Shown here: positions 12,961 to 24,800 of the stretch, in pieces | Layout of the letters: every line of letters begins with the position of its first letter | How positions within the stretch are numbered: position 1 is the stretch's first letter | NCBI RefSeq assembly: GCF_954871325.1 | Contig: NC_088776.1 | Span: 53,834,569 to 53,898,568 of the forward strand | Source of the DNA: Gordionus sp. m RMFG-2023 | Lineage: Eukaryota; Nematomorpha; Gordioida; Chordodea; Parachordodidae | Length of the DNA: 64,000 bases | Reading direction: 5' to 3' | Program-made: the position numbers and the translations under genes | Notes under the pieces: model-generated | Database searches by the model: none | What the model was told of the DNA's origin: nothing | The model's input: only the letters and a program-made list of their open reading frames with translations

Positions 12961-13844
12961 TTTTGCCAACTCGTCTTATGATCAACATCTATCTTGCCTA
13001 GAAATCTTTGAATTATGTTTTTGCATGATCTACCCAACCAGGGTTGCTATGTCTCCCCTCATCAGCGGGAGACTCCCGCAATTTTTTGGTTTACACGCAG
13101 ACATCTCTCTCCCTCAAAACTACCGCAATTGGAAATCTCCCGCAAAAATCGCAATTTTATAACTTCCCCGCAAATTTTTTATTTAGTATTTTAACATTTT
13201 TAATATATATTAATAAATGAGAGATATAATTGATTTTTATATTTTTAAAATAATTTTAAATATTTATTCGAAAAACATGTTCTATCCTGTTTTAATTTTA
13301 TCCAATAATAAATCAACATCATTTCATTCATATAAGTCAGTACAGGGGAGTATATCAACATCGCAATACAAAAATATTCTCAAATAATAAATAATACAGA
13401 TGCATGACATTTGCGGAAATCGTATACGTCTATCATGTAGTTCAACATTCACAGAACTATATCATCACAATGTGGGTCGAATCTTTTTCTCATGATATTT
13501 AACGACTCCAATATAATGCAAACCTTACTTGTGGAAGAATAAAAATGAGCAAGGCTACAAGTGTTTTAGTACCTGACTCCTAGAGGTCAATTCTAGACGA
13601 TTTGAAAGATGGGCTTTCATATTAAATTCTAACAGATGCATCTAATAAGGGAAATATTAAAACATTTCCCTTGATCCTTCGCTATTTCAACAAGAATAAG
13701 AACATTTCCATAAAACTGTTAAAATTTCCTCGGATAGTGAAAAATCCAACGATGTAGCTAGCAACATAATGGTAAATATATCTGATTCAGTGTTATCAAT
13801 GATTTGCATATCAGCTTTCTGCGCTGATATTGCCTCTGTAAATT

Positions 13845-14030
13845 TTGGCAAAAACCAAAGTTACCGAATTGAGGCAACACAATAATGAATTAATACCAAT
13901 TGGCTGTATATGCCATATACTACATAATTCTTGCAAGAAGGCAATAAATGTACTATCTGTGGATGTCGAAATAATTGTGATGAAATGTTTTAATGAATTT
14001 AGTCATCAACTAAAAGAGTTAATGAATTAA
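13845..14030 (+). pseudogene. hAT transposase fragment (C-x2-H region)
   Basis: The 61-codon open piece contains IGCICHILHNSCKKAINVL, which resembles the conserved C-x2-H-x-LHN-KKA block after the second catalytic Asp of hAT transposases. About 20-90 bases downstream (14030-14100), WSDLEWCELLRY precedes what would be the RWLS motif, but frameshifts intervene. It lies in the left arm of the element's internal inverted repeat. Confidence 0.7.
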
Positions 14031-14721
14031 AAGAGTTGGTGAAGTGGTCTGACTTGGAATGGTGTGAGTTGTTGCGATATATATATCTATCAGGTGGTTG
14101 TCATTAATACCTGTCATCGATAGAATTTCAAAATTTTACAAACCCTTAAAAAAAATATATTTCTTAAATAAAGATTTTAAAAGCTGTCTAAAATTTTGAA
14201 AAATTTTTTCGAGTATGAAATGCAGAAGCATATTTGGGATTCGTTTCACATATAGGAAATCTATTTCATGCAGTTAATATTCAGTTGCAATCAGAATATT
14301 ATTTATAAAAAAGATTCACAAAATCATGCTACAGCTCTGTTCATCTCTACAGTTAAAAATTGATAATATATTTTATGGCGCTATTGCTAAAAATATTATA
14401 TTAAAATTTTCAAATAATACTCTAATTAATATATTTTTAAATAAAGCAGATATTTTTATTAAGACAATTTTAGAATATTTACAATCAACATTTGATTTTA
14501 ATAACTCTATTTACAAATGTATAAATATTATGACCTTGGAACAGAAACCATCAATTGATGGTTTTTATAATTAATAAATATCTTAAAAAAACCGAAAGAC
14601 ATTTCTTGTTTGAGGAGATTGTAATTCTCTCTATTTTTTATGATTCGACAAAATACTTGTTAGATGGTCTAATAGCAAAGGAGAAATGATTATAATTTTT
14701 TCGTATAAACGATAAATCCCC

Positions 14722-14988
14722 ATGCTTGGAAAAAATATGGGAGTATGTCTTTCCTTAGCTCATTCTAATGCCTCATCCGAGCACATTTTTAGCCTGATGA
14801 GGACTGCCAGGAAAAAGGAGAGAAGTCGAATTGCTTTAACAACATTAGAGGCCGAGCTAATGGTTAAACACATATATAATATGTCATGCCAGGAATTTCA
14901 TAAATATCTCAATAACGTCCATAAGAATTTAGTTCTATTATTTAAATCTCAAATAAAATATAATTATGTTTTAGCAATGGCGCCATAA
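14722..14988 (+). pseudogene. hAT transposase C-terminal dimerisation domain
   Basis: An 88-codon open piece with LSLAHSNASSEHIFSLMRTA, RSRIALTTLEAELMVK. This is the hAT C-terminal dimerisation motif (S-A-ER-FS---, R--L---TLE-L---K), carrying the conserved Glu of the DDE triad in SSEHIFS. It lies in the loop between the two inverted arms and is the best-preserved coding piece of the element. Upstream parts are broken, so the element cannot encode a full transposase. Confidence 0.8.
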
Positions 14989-16279
14989 AATTTATTGTCA
15001 ATTTTTAACTGTAAAGATGAACACATCTACAGCATAATTTTGAATCTTTGTTAAGATTCTTCTGATTGCAACTACACATTAACAGCATGTTGTAGATTTC
15101 CTACATGTGAAATCATTCCTAAATATACCTCTGCCATTCATTATTGAAAAAAAATTTCAAAATATTAAAACAGCTTTTATAATCTTTCTTTAAGAAATAT
15201 TTTTTTAAAGGTTTATAAAATTTTAAAATTCCGATTGCGGTTATTAGGAACATATCGCAACCAACATTGTGCTGACTCAATTCTGTAAATACATTCTGTT
15301 TTTACCAAATTCACTGTGAGGCATTATCAGATCAGAAAGCTGACATGCAATTTATTGATAATCTCGAATCTGCTATATTTACCATTATATGATAAGATGT
15401 CTTTGGATTTTTTACTATTTGAGGGGAAAAAATTTAATAGTTTTATTGAAATCTTAATTTTGATGAAATAGCGGAGGATCAAGGGAAATATTTTAATTAT
15501 TCCCTTATTAGATGCATCTGTTAGAATTGCATATGTATGCCCATTTTTAAAATCGTCAAGAATTACCTCCTGGATTTAGGTCCTAAAACATTGATGATAG
15601 CCTTGCCCATTTTTGTTCTACAAGTAAAGTTTTCATTTATATTAGAGTCGTTAAATATTATGGGGAAAAGATTCTACCAACATTGTGATGATAAGTATAA
15701 GTATCTCTATGAATGTTGTACTACAAGATAAGTGATTACAATTGCCGCAATTGTAGTTTCATCTTTATTATTTCTTATTTTTGGAGTACCTTATTATGTA
15801 TTTATACGTTACGTGATAATTAAGCACCTATCCCTATTATGTTATACACACACACGGTAGATTTCCAATTGCGGTCGTTTTGCGGGACATTCGCATAGAA
15901 TATTTTTTTAATTGTAAAATTAAAATCGTTTTTTTTATAAAATTTTATCTTGTTTACATTCTTTTATATTTAAAAAGATCGTTGGTTTTTTTTTATAAAT
16001 TAATAAATTTTAATAAATCAAGATGTTATTTTATTTCGAAAAATAGTTACCGACTTTGTATTTATATAAACTAAATAAAAAAAAATAGGCGGATAATTAA
16101 GTCAATTCAAAATCCCGTCCGAAGGCCGGGATTTTGCGGGGCTTCGGCCCGCAAGCAAATTTTTTTAGCAATTTTTATATTTGTACCGCAATTTTTATAT
16201 TTCTACCGCAATTTTTATATTTCTCCCGCATAATACCAAATTTCTCCCGCAATTTGAAAATTTTGACCTGGCAACCCTG

Positions 16280-17720
16280 TTCCCAACAACGGCGTCTTAT
16301 TCATATTTACAATTAGCTCGTCTAAAATTTGATATCACCTATGTACTCCACCTTCACTCGTGCTATACATATCACTTATCATTATAACAAGATAATTGTA
16401 TATTGATCATTATATTGTTTATATGCTCTGGTAAAATAGTGTATCTTGTACCTGTCTCTACCTATATCAGAGTTGTAACGTTATTAATTTTGATGTTAAC
16501 CTTATATGCATCATTTTTATTGTTTTGTTGAGATGGGTAACTTCATTTATCACGATGGTGAATGTTGATAGGAGTTAGATCTATTGTAATCTCTGAAATT
16601 TTGAAATGGTAGCCTGTTGCTACCAAATTTATTATCATTTTGAAATCATTAAGTTATTGCTGTTATCAAATCTGTAGTTGTAATTATATCTAAGATGAAA
16701 TCTCGAATCATTATTTTTGTATGGAATGTGTGAATCCCATCTTTATCGATCGTTAAAACTATCATAGTTTTGTCTGGGTACATAATAATTGTTTTGATTG
16801 GTAAATCTTTGGTTATCATATAATATGGTCGCGCGCGCATGCAATGGTTGAATATGCCTGTAATGATCGTATTATTATCAGCATTTGTATCACCTGTAGA
16901 TTATCAAGTTAGCTATAAGTTTGTCTTTGATCATCAGATTTCTATCTTGCCTAGTTCCCTCTATGTGTTTAAAGTTATCGTATATCTCATTTTTAATAAT
17001 AAACATCTGTACTATAGATACAATATCTGCGACATCCAATTCTTTGCATAATTTTATAATATCATCTAAAATAAGTAAATCTTTGATCCTAAACCTGATT
17101 TACCTAGATATGCTTGATATTTTTAATTTTTATAACCCTGTCATATCCAACGAAGTTGCAATCCATGATGAATTAATAAATGCGAGCCAATCCAAAAAGC
17201 TTTCTTGCCTTTATTAAACTGCTGCATTGAAATCATTTATTTTTTTTGTTTTGAGTTTTAGCAAGTATTCTGAGCTTGTTTATTAATCTGGATGGACTTC
17301 TTATTTTTACCTTAGTGCATATAGATTATAATTTTGTAAGTCCTCTCTAAAATATTAGAGAAAGACTGAGTCTTTTTCACTGTCTGTATTGCTATTATCA
17401 TTAAAAATAATTTCGACTTTAGTTAAATATATATCAATATTTCCCATATATTTTGGAAAATCCAATTTAATTAATTCATTGTTATTTAAAGGTTTATTGT
17501 CTACCATATGAAAATAATTATAATGATCACGTAAAAATTGTGAATTAAAAAATAATTTAAAAATTCTTTCATATTTACAAGTTCGTTATGTAATCCATTT
17601 GAGTCCATGTTCGTGGACCACGAATCTTCCATTTAATTTTACGTGAGTAGTCATCATTTCACACCGATATCTATCATAAGAATATATTGATGTTAATATC
17701 GTTCAAATATTTTTAAAATA
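16280..17720 (-). pseudogene. Possible gag side of the Gypsy remnant
   Basis: Minus-strand conceptual translation gives patches such as INSSWIATSLDM and VSIVQMFIIKNEIYDNFKHI, then RNLMIKDKLIANLI, in the position expected for gag upstream of the minus-strand pol, with the hAT element 13039-16279 inserted between. I do not recognise a definite gag domain (no CCHC knuckle seen). The assignment rests mainly on position and strand and is tentative. Open pieces are 60-100 codons. Confidence 0.35.
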
Positions 17721-18380
17721 CAGGATTTTTAGAAAAAAGAATAATTAATATGAATAATAATATTTTTCAAATCAATTCTTAGGTTATCTTTAACGTTTGA
17801 ATAATAATATTAATTGATTTGGTAAAATTGTAAATTGTTTTACCAAAATATAATTTTAAAATAGAATTAAAATGCGAAGGTTAATAACGAAAGTTGTTGC
17901 ATAATATAATTTAATATCATAATATACAAAGTTAATTGAAGCTTTAAACTATGACTTATACATATACAAAAACATTCACTATATAATATATTATTTTATT
18001 TGTACATACGAAGCCTCAAACCATCAATTGATTTACCTTAAATTGATTTACTAGATATATATATATTTAAAGTTTTTGACTTTACATACACGCGATAATT
18101 TTACTTGTTAATAAAAATTACTTTTTTAACGACTTGATATATATATATTTTCACTTTATTTATACACTAATAAAAGAATAAATTTAATCGCATTTTTATT
18201 ATTATTTGGAGATATCGTTATTATTTATTCTAAAGCAAACGAAACCAGACTTACATATTCTTATTCTACTACCGATTATTTTTAGCGCAATTATTCTTTA
18301 TTTGAGTCAAATTAAATAATTTTAAATTAAATCCAATTTGAATAAAAAATTAAAATATAAAAATGAAAAAATTATTTTTT
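17721..18380. other. AT-rich spacer
   Basis: AT-rich sequence. The blocks at 17700-17880 resemble 9830-9990 (both have 'ggttatctttaa-gtttgaa' and 'aaaatgcgaag/gtgaag' type motifs). The two flank the Gypsy remnant on either side in the same orientation and could be its LTRs or part of a duplicated flank. No gene. Confidence 0.35.
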
Positions 18381-19330
18381 TACCAGAATTGAAAGAAATA
18401 AGTTAACAAAAAGAATGAAAGGAAATAAGTTTAAAAAAATGAAATAAATAAAAAGATATTAAAAATTAAGTATTAATCTCTTTGGCCGTGTTCTAGGTCG
18501 TCTTAATTTAGAAACCTAATTGTTTTTTGGTAAAAGGTATTTGATCGAGGACAACATATTTTTGATTATTTTTAGTATTTGGTTACTTAGCTATTTATTA
18601 TTTTTTCTCCGTTTTACGTTTTTCTTTGTTTTTTTCCTTTTTTCTAATTTTTTGGTTTTTTTTCTTTAAATTTTTTCCTTTGCCTTTTTTTGGCTATTAA
18701 GCCAATATTTAAAGACGGTTAAAAGCCGGCTATTACGTCTTAAGCCGACCTAGGACACGGCCTTAAGGTTTAATTCAAATTTACAATGTTAATTTATAAT
18801 TTATATAATATTTTTAAGATCTTATTCCAGGTAAAAAATTATAAATGACTATGAGTATGAAAACAATTATATAGGAAGGTTATTGATTCATTCAGATTAC
18901 CCACTTAAAATTTACACTAACAAAAAAAAATTTTCATATTTCACTCTTTTTTTACGTATAATATAAATCTCAGTGTAAGTATAGATTATATATAGATATT
19001 TCTATCTATGTGTTATCCTAGGTAAAAATATTCCACCAGAGATAGTTGAATATTTTTTCCCAGGTATTTAAAACAGGAAAGGGTCTCATTCCCGAAGTAG
19101 ATCAGGATGTACGGTAGTTTTTGGGAATTCGATCTACTTCATACTTCTATATAGGTAAAGTCTCTCGCCATAATATTATAAATGCCTATGCAAACTATTA
19201 TATAGGAGAGATATTGATTCGCTCAGGGCCCCCACTTAAAATTTATACTACAAGTTAAACAATAAAATTTGCATATCTGACTATTTTTTATATATAATGT
19301 AACTTAAAAATTATACCTTAAGCCACTAAT
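18381..19330. repeat. Dispersed monomers of the 0.7-kb repeat
   Basis: Two partial copies of the monomer that dominates 1-9700. 'gattcattcagattacccactt' lies near 18885 and 'gattcgctcagggcccccactt' near 19212, with 'gaagtagatcaggatg' at 19096. The first copy is split by the TIR element at 18484-18762. No coding sequence. Confidence 0.6.
18484..18762. mobile_element. 279-bp TIR element (PIF/Harbinger-like MITE?)
   Basis: Terminal inverted repeats GGCCGTGTTCTAGGTCG and CGACCTAGGACACGGCC (about 23 bp in all, two mismatches), inserted into a dispersed 0.7-kb monomer (empty-site context 'attaatctcttaaagtttaatt' elsewhere). Flanking bases are TTT on the left and TTA on the right, so a 3-bp TSD as in PIF/Harbinger is possible but has a mismatch. 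Inner sequence is T-rich with no ORF. The superfamily assignment is uncertain; the TIR element itself is clear. Confidence 0.7.
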
Positions 19331-20883
19331 ACTTAATTAGTATCATTATTAGTCATCCCCAAAACATCATATGTTTTTGATTTAATTGTTTTATTACAGA
19401 TTTCTACCACCTTTTCTATTTAAACCTTATAAACCATAGCTATTTTTATCAGTGATATAAAATCAAATATTATGGCAATGGCTAAATAATGTAGTATAAT
19501 TTAAAATTGAAATGATTATATAAATAAAGATAATAAATTTAAGTCTCCATGGACCAACATTGTCTAGATGTTCAAGATCTAGAATACAGGCCTCACTTCT
19601 TAATTCCATACCACTTTAAACATACTACTAATGTTATACTGGAAAATCAAAATCCAATTTTACAAGCTTTCATGATAGTATTAGTATTCAACTTGATCCT
19701 GCATAACCAAATAAAAATTCAAATTTTGTAAGCCTCCAGATCATATGAGCTGACACATCCTTGGCCAAGACTTCCCCCCCCCAACATTTTCTAGAATACC
19801 AGGGGTAGCCAGATTAGCGGTACAATCCGTTTTAACCTAACAAATCAATATAACGATTGCAATAATTAATTATTATGGAAAATGTTATTCCATTTTACTG
19901 AAAACAAAGAATGTCCCATAACAAATTCTATTAAAGATAATTTAATGAAGTTCTTTAATAATAATTTAGATATGAATTCCAAAAATATAAATTTATTAAA
20001 AAAAATTTTAAAACAATCTTTGATTAAAATTATAATTAAAAAATTAATAATTTCATTAACAAAACTACTTTAAAATGTTTTTTTTTAACAATGAGCAAAT
20101 ATTTTTCATACATGCCAAATTTTTATTTAACTATCCAGCTGATGTTAATTAATTTTTTTTTGATATTAAGGAAATCTTCAATCAAATTAACCCTGGACGA
20201 AGTGTATAAAGCAAATAATTTATTTATTAGACTCAACAGGAGGATTGGATGGTATTAGACCCGTCTATCTCCATGATCTTATAAATATAGACTTCTTCCT
20301 CACTTATCCTAATGCAGGCGTTGACTGATCTCTATAACCTAATAGTTAATGGAAGTATAACTCATCCACAAATTCCATTATTCTTTAGAGCCAGAATAAT
20401 TGCTTTACAAAAGCCGAAACAAGACATCCGCCCTATTTCAATAGGGGGAGTCATAAGAAGGGTTATCTAAATATTATAAGCAAGCGTATAAAACCTTCAT
20501 CATAAGAATTGCTGTTTCCTAACCAATTAGGGTGTGGTATTAAAGGGGGATATAAAACACTAGCCATGCGGCAAGGATTACTTTGGATATCTATGCTTCA
20601 GAGCATGCATTCATCTAACTGCCTTCAATACTTTAAATCAAATTTTTTAATAGAAATATTTTATGAGGTTTACCCATATTATTTAAACTATCCCCAGTTA
20701 AGCTATTTTACCCTTATAATATTACGATATGGCTAATCAAACTTATCTTTTAGAACAAAGAATACAATAAGTGTATTTACTCGGTCTATCCTTATTCTGT
20801 TTAGCTATCAATAACATCATCCAAAATATAAAAACCAATTGTAATCTCGTTATCAATGTTTGGTATTTGAATGATGCCACATT
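19331..20883 (+). pseudogene. Non-LTR-type reverse transcriptase remnant, 5' part
   Basis: Plus-strand frames read FFRARIIALQKPKQDIRPIS near 20380-20440 (compare the 'ALPK--G-RPIA-GE' RT block), LQSMHSSNCLQ and FLIEIFYEVYPYY near 20590-20680, then LFCLAINNIIQNIK and VINVWYLND ending at 20875. The last is the RT catalytic YxDD block, with Asn replacing the first Asp. Stops and frameshifts are frequent. It continues after 28339, because the hAT element at 20884 is inserted three codons past the YLND motif, counting the TSD. Open pieces at 19549 and 19882 are unassigned. Confidence 0.65.
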
Positions 20884-20944
20884 CAACGTCTACATGGCAG
20901 AAAATTTGATGGAGGCAACCCCCATCCCAAATCTACCCCTACCC

Positions 20945-20970
20945 CCCTAAAAAATTTCGCGGCCTTCGGC
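20945..20970. repeat. GC-rich palindrome in hAT left end
   Basis: CGCGGCCTTCGGCCGCG forms a perfect 7-bp stem with a TTC-type loop, in otherwise AT-rich sequence close to the left terminus. Similar GGCCTTCGGCC hairpins lie at both ends of other hAT elements here (7647-7680, 16120-16155). Confidence 0.75.
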
Positions 20971-21232
20971 CGCGATATTTGCCTTCAAGAAAATCTTATA
21001 TTAAGTCACTATTTATACCCTTACAAACATTCAGACCTGCTTTGGAAAAAAAAATTTACAAACTGATAACTATTGTTACTATCCGTTTTCAATTAACTTA
21101 TATTTAAGTAGGTAGTGCAATCTTTTCATAATTTGATTGATAATCAATTTATTTTCATAAAAATTAATATAATAGTATTAAATGAGATAACATATTTACA
21201 TTACTATAAAAAAATATCAAAAATTTAGTAAA

Positions 21233-21780
21233 AAAATATAAGATGAGTAATTTTAAAGAGGTATAGCTTGATTCTATAATTACTAATACCTTTATATTAA
21301 GTAAAAAAGACAAAATGAGTAATTTTAAAGAGGTATAGCTTGATTCTATAAATACTAATGCCTTTATATTAATTAAAAACATTCATATAGATATAACTAT
21401 TATATAAAAAAAATTTTTATGTAAATATAACTTTTATATAAAATATTAGAATAAAGAATATAGTATATTTTGCACAAGAATTATAAAAACATTTATGTAA
21501 ATATAACTATTATATAAAATATAAAATGAATAGAGTATATTTTGCACTGGAAATATAAATTTTTTTATGTAAATATAACTTTTATATAAAATATGAGAAA
21601 AAAATGAATATAGTTGCACTGGAATTATAAAAACATCTATGTAAATATAAGTTTTATATAAAATATTAAAATAAAATGAATATAATATATTTTGCACTGG
21701 AATTATAAAAACATTTATGTAAATATAACTATTATAAAATATTTAAATAAAATGAATATAGTATTATATTATGCACCGGA
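21233..21780. repeat. Two short tandem arrays inside the hAT element
   Basis: The first array has two copies of a unit of about 71 bp containing 'gagtaattttaaagaggtat' (near 21245 and 21316). The second has about five copies of a unit of about 75 bp containing 'atgtaaatataactttta' (near 21419, 21494, 21567, 21641 and 21716), each followed by 'gaatatagtatattttgcac-gga'. They lie 3' of the transposase stop codon. ORFs here are repeat artefacts. Confidence 0.75.
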
Positions 21781-21860
21781 CTAGAATGATATAAAAAACT
21801 ATTAAATTAAATTTACATTATTAAAAAGGCGTATATAATTAGCTGTGAAAAAGATATAAC

Positions 21861-24800
21861 TTATTTTATTAATAATTTAGTTAATCTTTTAGACGTAGAT
21901 GCAAATCGCGTTATAATGTCGTCTATTTTAAATCTTTCAAAAACATCAATTTCGCTGGATATTAGAAGTAAATTTTCTAAAAAGGGGTCAGAAATTTTAT
22001 TCCGCATTCTAGTTTTATTTATTTTGACTTTGCTCATCACTCTTTCGGCTGAACAAGAAGTAGTTGGTAGAGTCAATAAATATTTATATAATAAATATAA
22101 ATTAGAATAAGAATTTAATTTATTTAAAAGACGATATGGTAGTATAAATGAATATTTTATCCATTTTTTTGTATTAATTATGTTATCGTTATTGATATCT
22201 TCCTCGGTTTCATCGTTTACAATACCTTTAATTATATATAATTTTAAATAAAATATCAATAAATTACTTTCATCAATATATAACCCATCATTCTTTTTTA
22301 TTTTCAAAAGATCCTTGCAATAAATGATTGCTTGTGAATCCAAATATAAAGATCGAAAATCATTATATTCACGAGCAATATCTTGAGCATTTAATTGGTA
22401 AGTATGACAAATTTGAGATATTTGCCACCCTTCTATTCTATCATTGGCTATAATTCCAGCTGGTGTAAAAAGAGATATTTGAGATAAAAAATTTAAACAA
22501 TCATAATTAAATCTTTCATTTAAATCATTAATGATTGTATCAAGCACAGGGAAAAATATTTCCCTTTTATATCTATAATGCTAAATAATAATTTTAAATC
22601 TTTTTTTATTCAACTTGTTTTTTTTTTGTTTAACATAATTATTGAATGCTGTTTGATCAAATTTGAATATTGATTTTATATTATGCAATTCCGTTGTAAC
22701 ATTATTCTTTTTCAAATAACTGTTAGATAAGGAATGCAATTTTAAAAAAATATTATCCCCATTAGCTACATTTTAAAATTATTTATAGAAATCGTAACTA
22801 ATTTTAACCTCTTAGTCTTTGTAATTTATTTTTTGTGTGTTGTATTAATTTAGTTACCATAGCCAAATCATTACCAACTGCCTGCATTTCAATACAAGCC
22901 TCATGTGTGCATTTCAATATTTCTTTCAAAATAAATAGACTTAATATGAAATCTTCATCCTTAATTCTTGTTAATAATCCATCGGCAATAGAAGAGGTGC
23001 TTGGGTCATTAGAATCTTTTAATTCATTTAATGATGCTATAATATGTTCATAAACATCTAAAAAAATTTCTACAGCTTTATAAGATGATGACCAATTTCT
23101 AAAAAAAGATAAGTTACATTAAAAATATTATATTTACCTTGTTGTATTTTTTATTCTTTTAAGAGATTTTTTAGACTTTGTCATTTGATATTTAACAAAC
23201 ACTCCTTGACGTCTTACCCCATTCATGAAATTATATAACTCATCCAATATTCCCATTACCTTTTTCATTTCTATTTTGCATCCACAAACATGAGCAACTA
23301 CTAAATTGAGCCTATGTGCATGGCACCAAATATATATGGCTTTTGGAGCCTCTTTCAATATTAAAGCCTGCATTCCTTTGTATACTCCTCTCATATTCCC
23401 TGCACCATCCATACTTTGCCCAACCATATAATCAAGAGGAAGACCAAGATCTTTGAACTTAGAAAAAACATGTTTCTTTATATTTTCCCCGGTGGTTTCT
23501 GATGTTGTAAAAACATGGATGATCCTTTCTACAGGATGTGGATGCGGATCATCTTCTATATATCTTACAAGTAAAGCAATGCATTCTTTTTTAGACACAT
23601 CATATGTTCCATCTAATATGATGCTATAGGCACAATTCTCTTTAATTTTTTGAATAATACATTTTATTATTTTTATCTTAATGACTTCAATAATTTTTTT
23701 CACATGGCCATATGACAATAAATTTATATAAGGTCTTGAAATTTTATCTGATTTTTTTCTCCTCAATTTTTCGTTGTTATCAATGTATGCCCGTAAAGTT
23801 GGAACCGTTTTTGCCATTAATTTTATGAGGCACATAAAATTACCTTCATTCGAATTAGTGCCCCAAAAGGCTATGTTACATTTTATAAGGTATATAATGG
23901 CATCAATAATATTATGAACTATATTACGATTTTCCATTATTATATCAAGCCTATTTGATAGAAAATGATCTTGAATACGCTTATTTGCAAGCCAAGTCAT
24001 GTTGGTGTATTCACAATCCTTATGAATAGAAGATGACTCATGTCTCTCTAAGTCACGCTTAAAATTTTTCCAATTATTTACTCCAAGTTGAGTCCAAAAA
24101 GTATTGGATTTAGGGCCACCAAACATAAGACAATAAAGACAAAAGACTTTGTCTAAAGTGGTGCTATAGGATAACCAATTTCTTGGTTTGAGGGAACCAT
24201 CAATATTAACCTTTTTATAATAGGATATATTCATGCTCCTATTTAAAAGTAGAAATAATGGATGCGTAAAAATTAATAAAAATTAAATTTTTTAAAAACC
24301 TTTTGTGAGTAACAGGATATTGAAATATATTTGAACATGGCTGACATGGGCCTATGGAAATTATGAAATTAATCAAGATATTTGTCATTCTAAAGAATAT
24401 GAAATGAAAAGGGTCATTAGGCTCCTTTTTTTTATATAATTGAATAATATTTGGGCCTTTAATGTTTGAAATATTTTGGCTTGCATTGGGATTGATAATT
24501 GGATGAAAAAAAGATATAATTGGGGAATTTTCAATAACTTTGTGTGTTTGCTAATTATTATTAAAGAGTGTATAGTTTTATTTAAATTAAATACCTCATC
24601 ATTCAAAATCAGCAGATCACTGGAACTGGGCATTGTATGAGAAGATAATATAATTTGGGAATCTTCAGTAAAAGATTTGTGCTAATTATTAAATAAAGAA
24701 TAATTAAAATTTGTTTATTCATGAAAATATCTGAATATCCTCATTTATTCCCTTCAAAATTATAAAAGAAATCTTATTTAAATTAAGTACCTCATTATTC

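Larger units (their letters stand above)
13374..15790. repeat. Long inverted repeat (hairpin) within hAT element
   Basis: The left arm (about 13374-14384) and right arm (about 14978-15790) are reverse complements with small indels. Matching landmarks: 'ctaacagatgcatctaataaggga' near 13628 against its complement near 15502; 'atcatcacaatgt' near 13460 against 'acattgtgatgat' near 15680; 'ttttatggcgc' at 14374 against 'gcgccataaaa' at 14978. The loop (about 590 bp) holds the dimerisation-domain fragment. A transcript through it would fold into a long dsRNA. Confidence 0.8.
13039..16279 (+). mobile_element. hAT transposon (3.24 kb), decayed, with long inverted arms
   Basis: It starts CAGGGTTGC and ends GGCAACCCTG. 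Flanks TACCCAAC (13031-13038) and TTCCCAAC (16280-16287) form an 8-bp TSD with one mismatch, so the copy is not very young. Subterminal regions are rich in CCGCAA/CTCCCGCA repeats at both ends. Transposase debris lies on the plus strand (13845-14988). Most of the inside is a large inverted repeat: about 13374-14384 is complementary to about 14978-15790. A shorter relative lies at 37733-39732 with the same ends. It is inserted within the Gypsy remnant. Confidence 0.9.

Noticed and set aside
21164-21697. Minus-strand ORFs of 72 and 83 codons rich in Tyr/Ile
   Set aside because: Translations of the 71-75-bp tandem repeats in the hAT interior.
24385-24633. 82-codon minus-strand ORF beginning MPSSSDLLILNDE
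   Set aside because: It starts inside the last cassette exon and reads through the intron and out of frame through the next exon; the spliced frame explains the sequence better.
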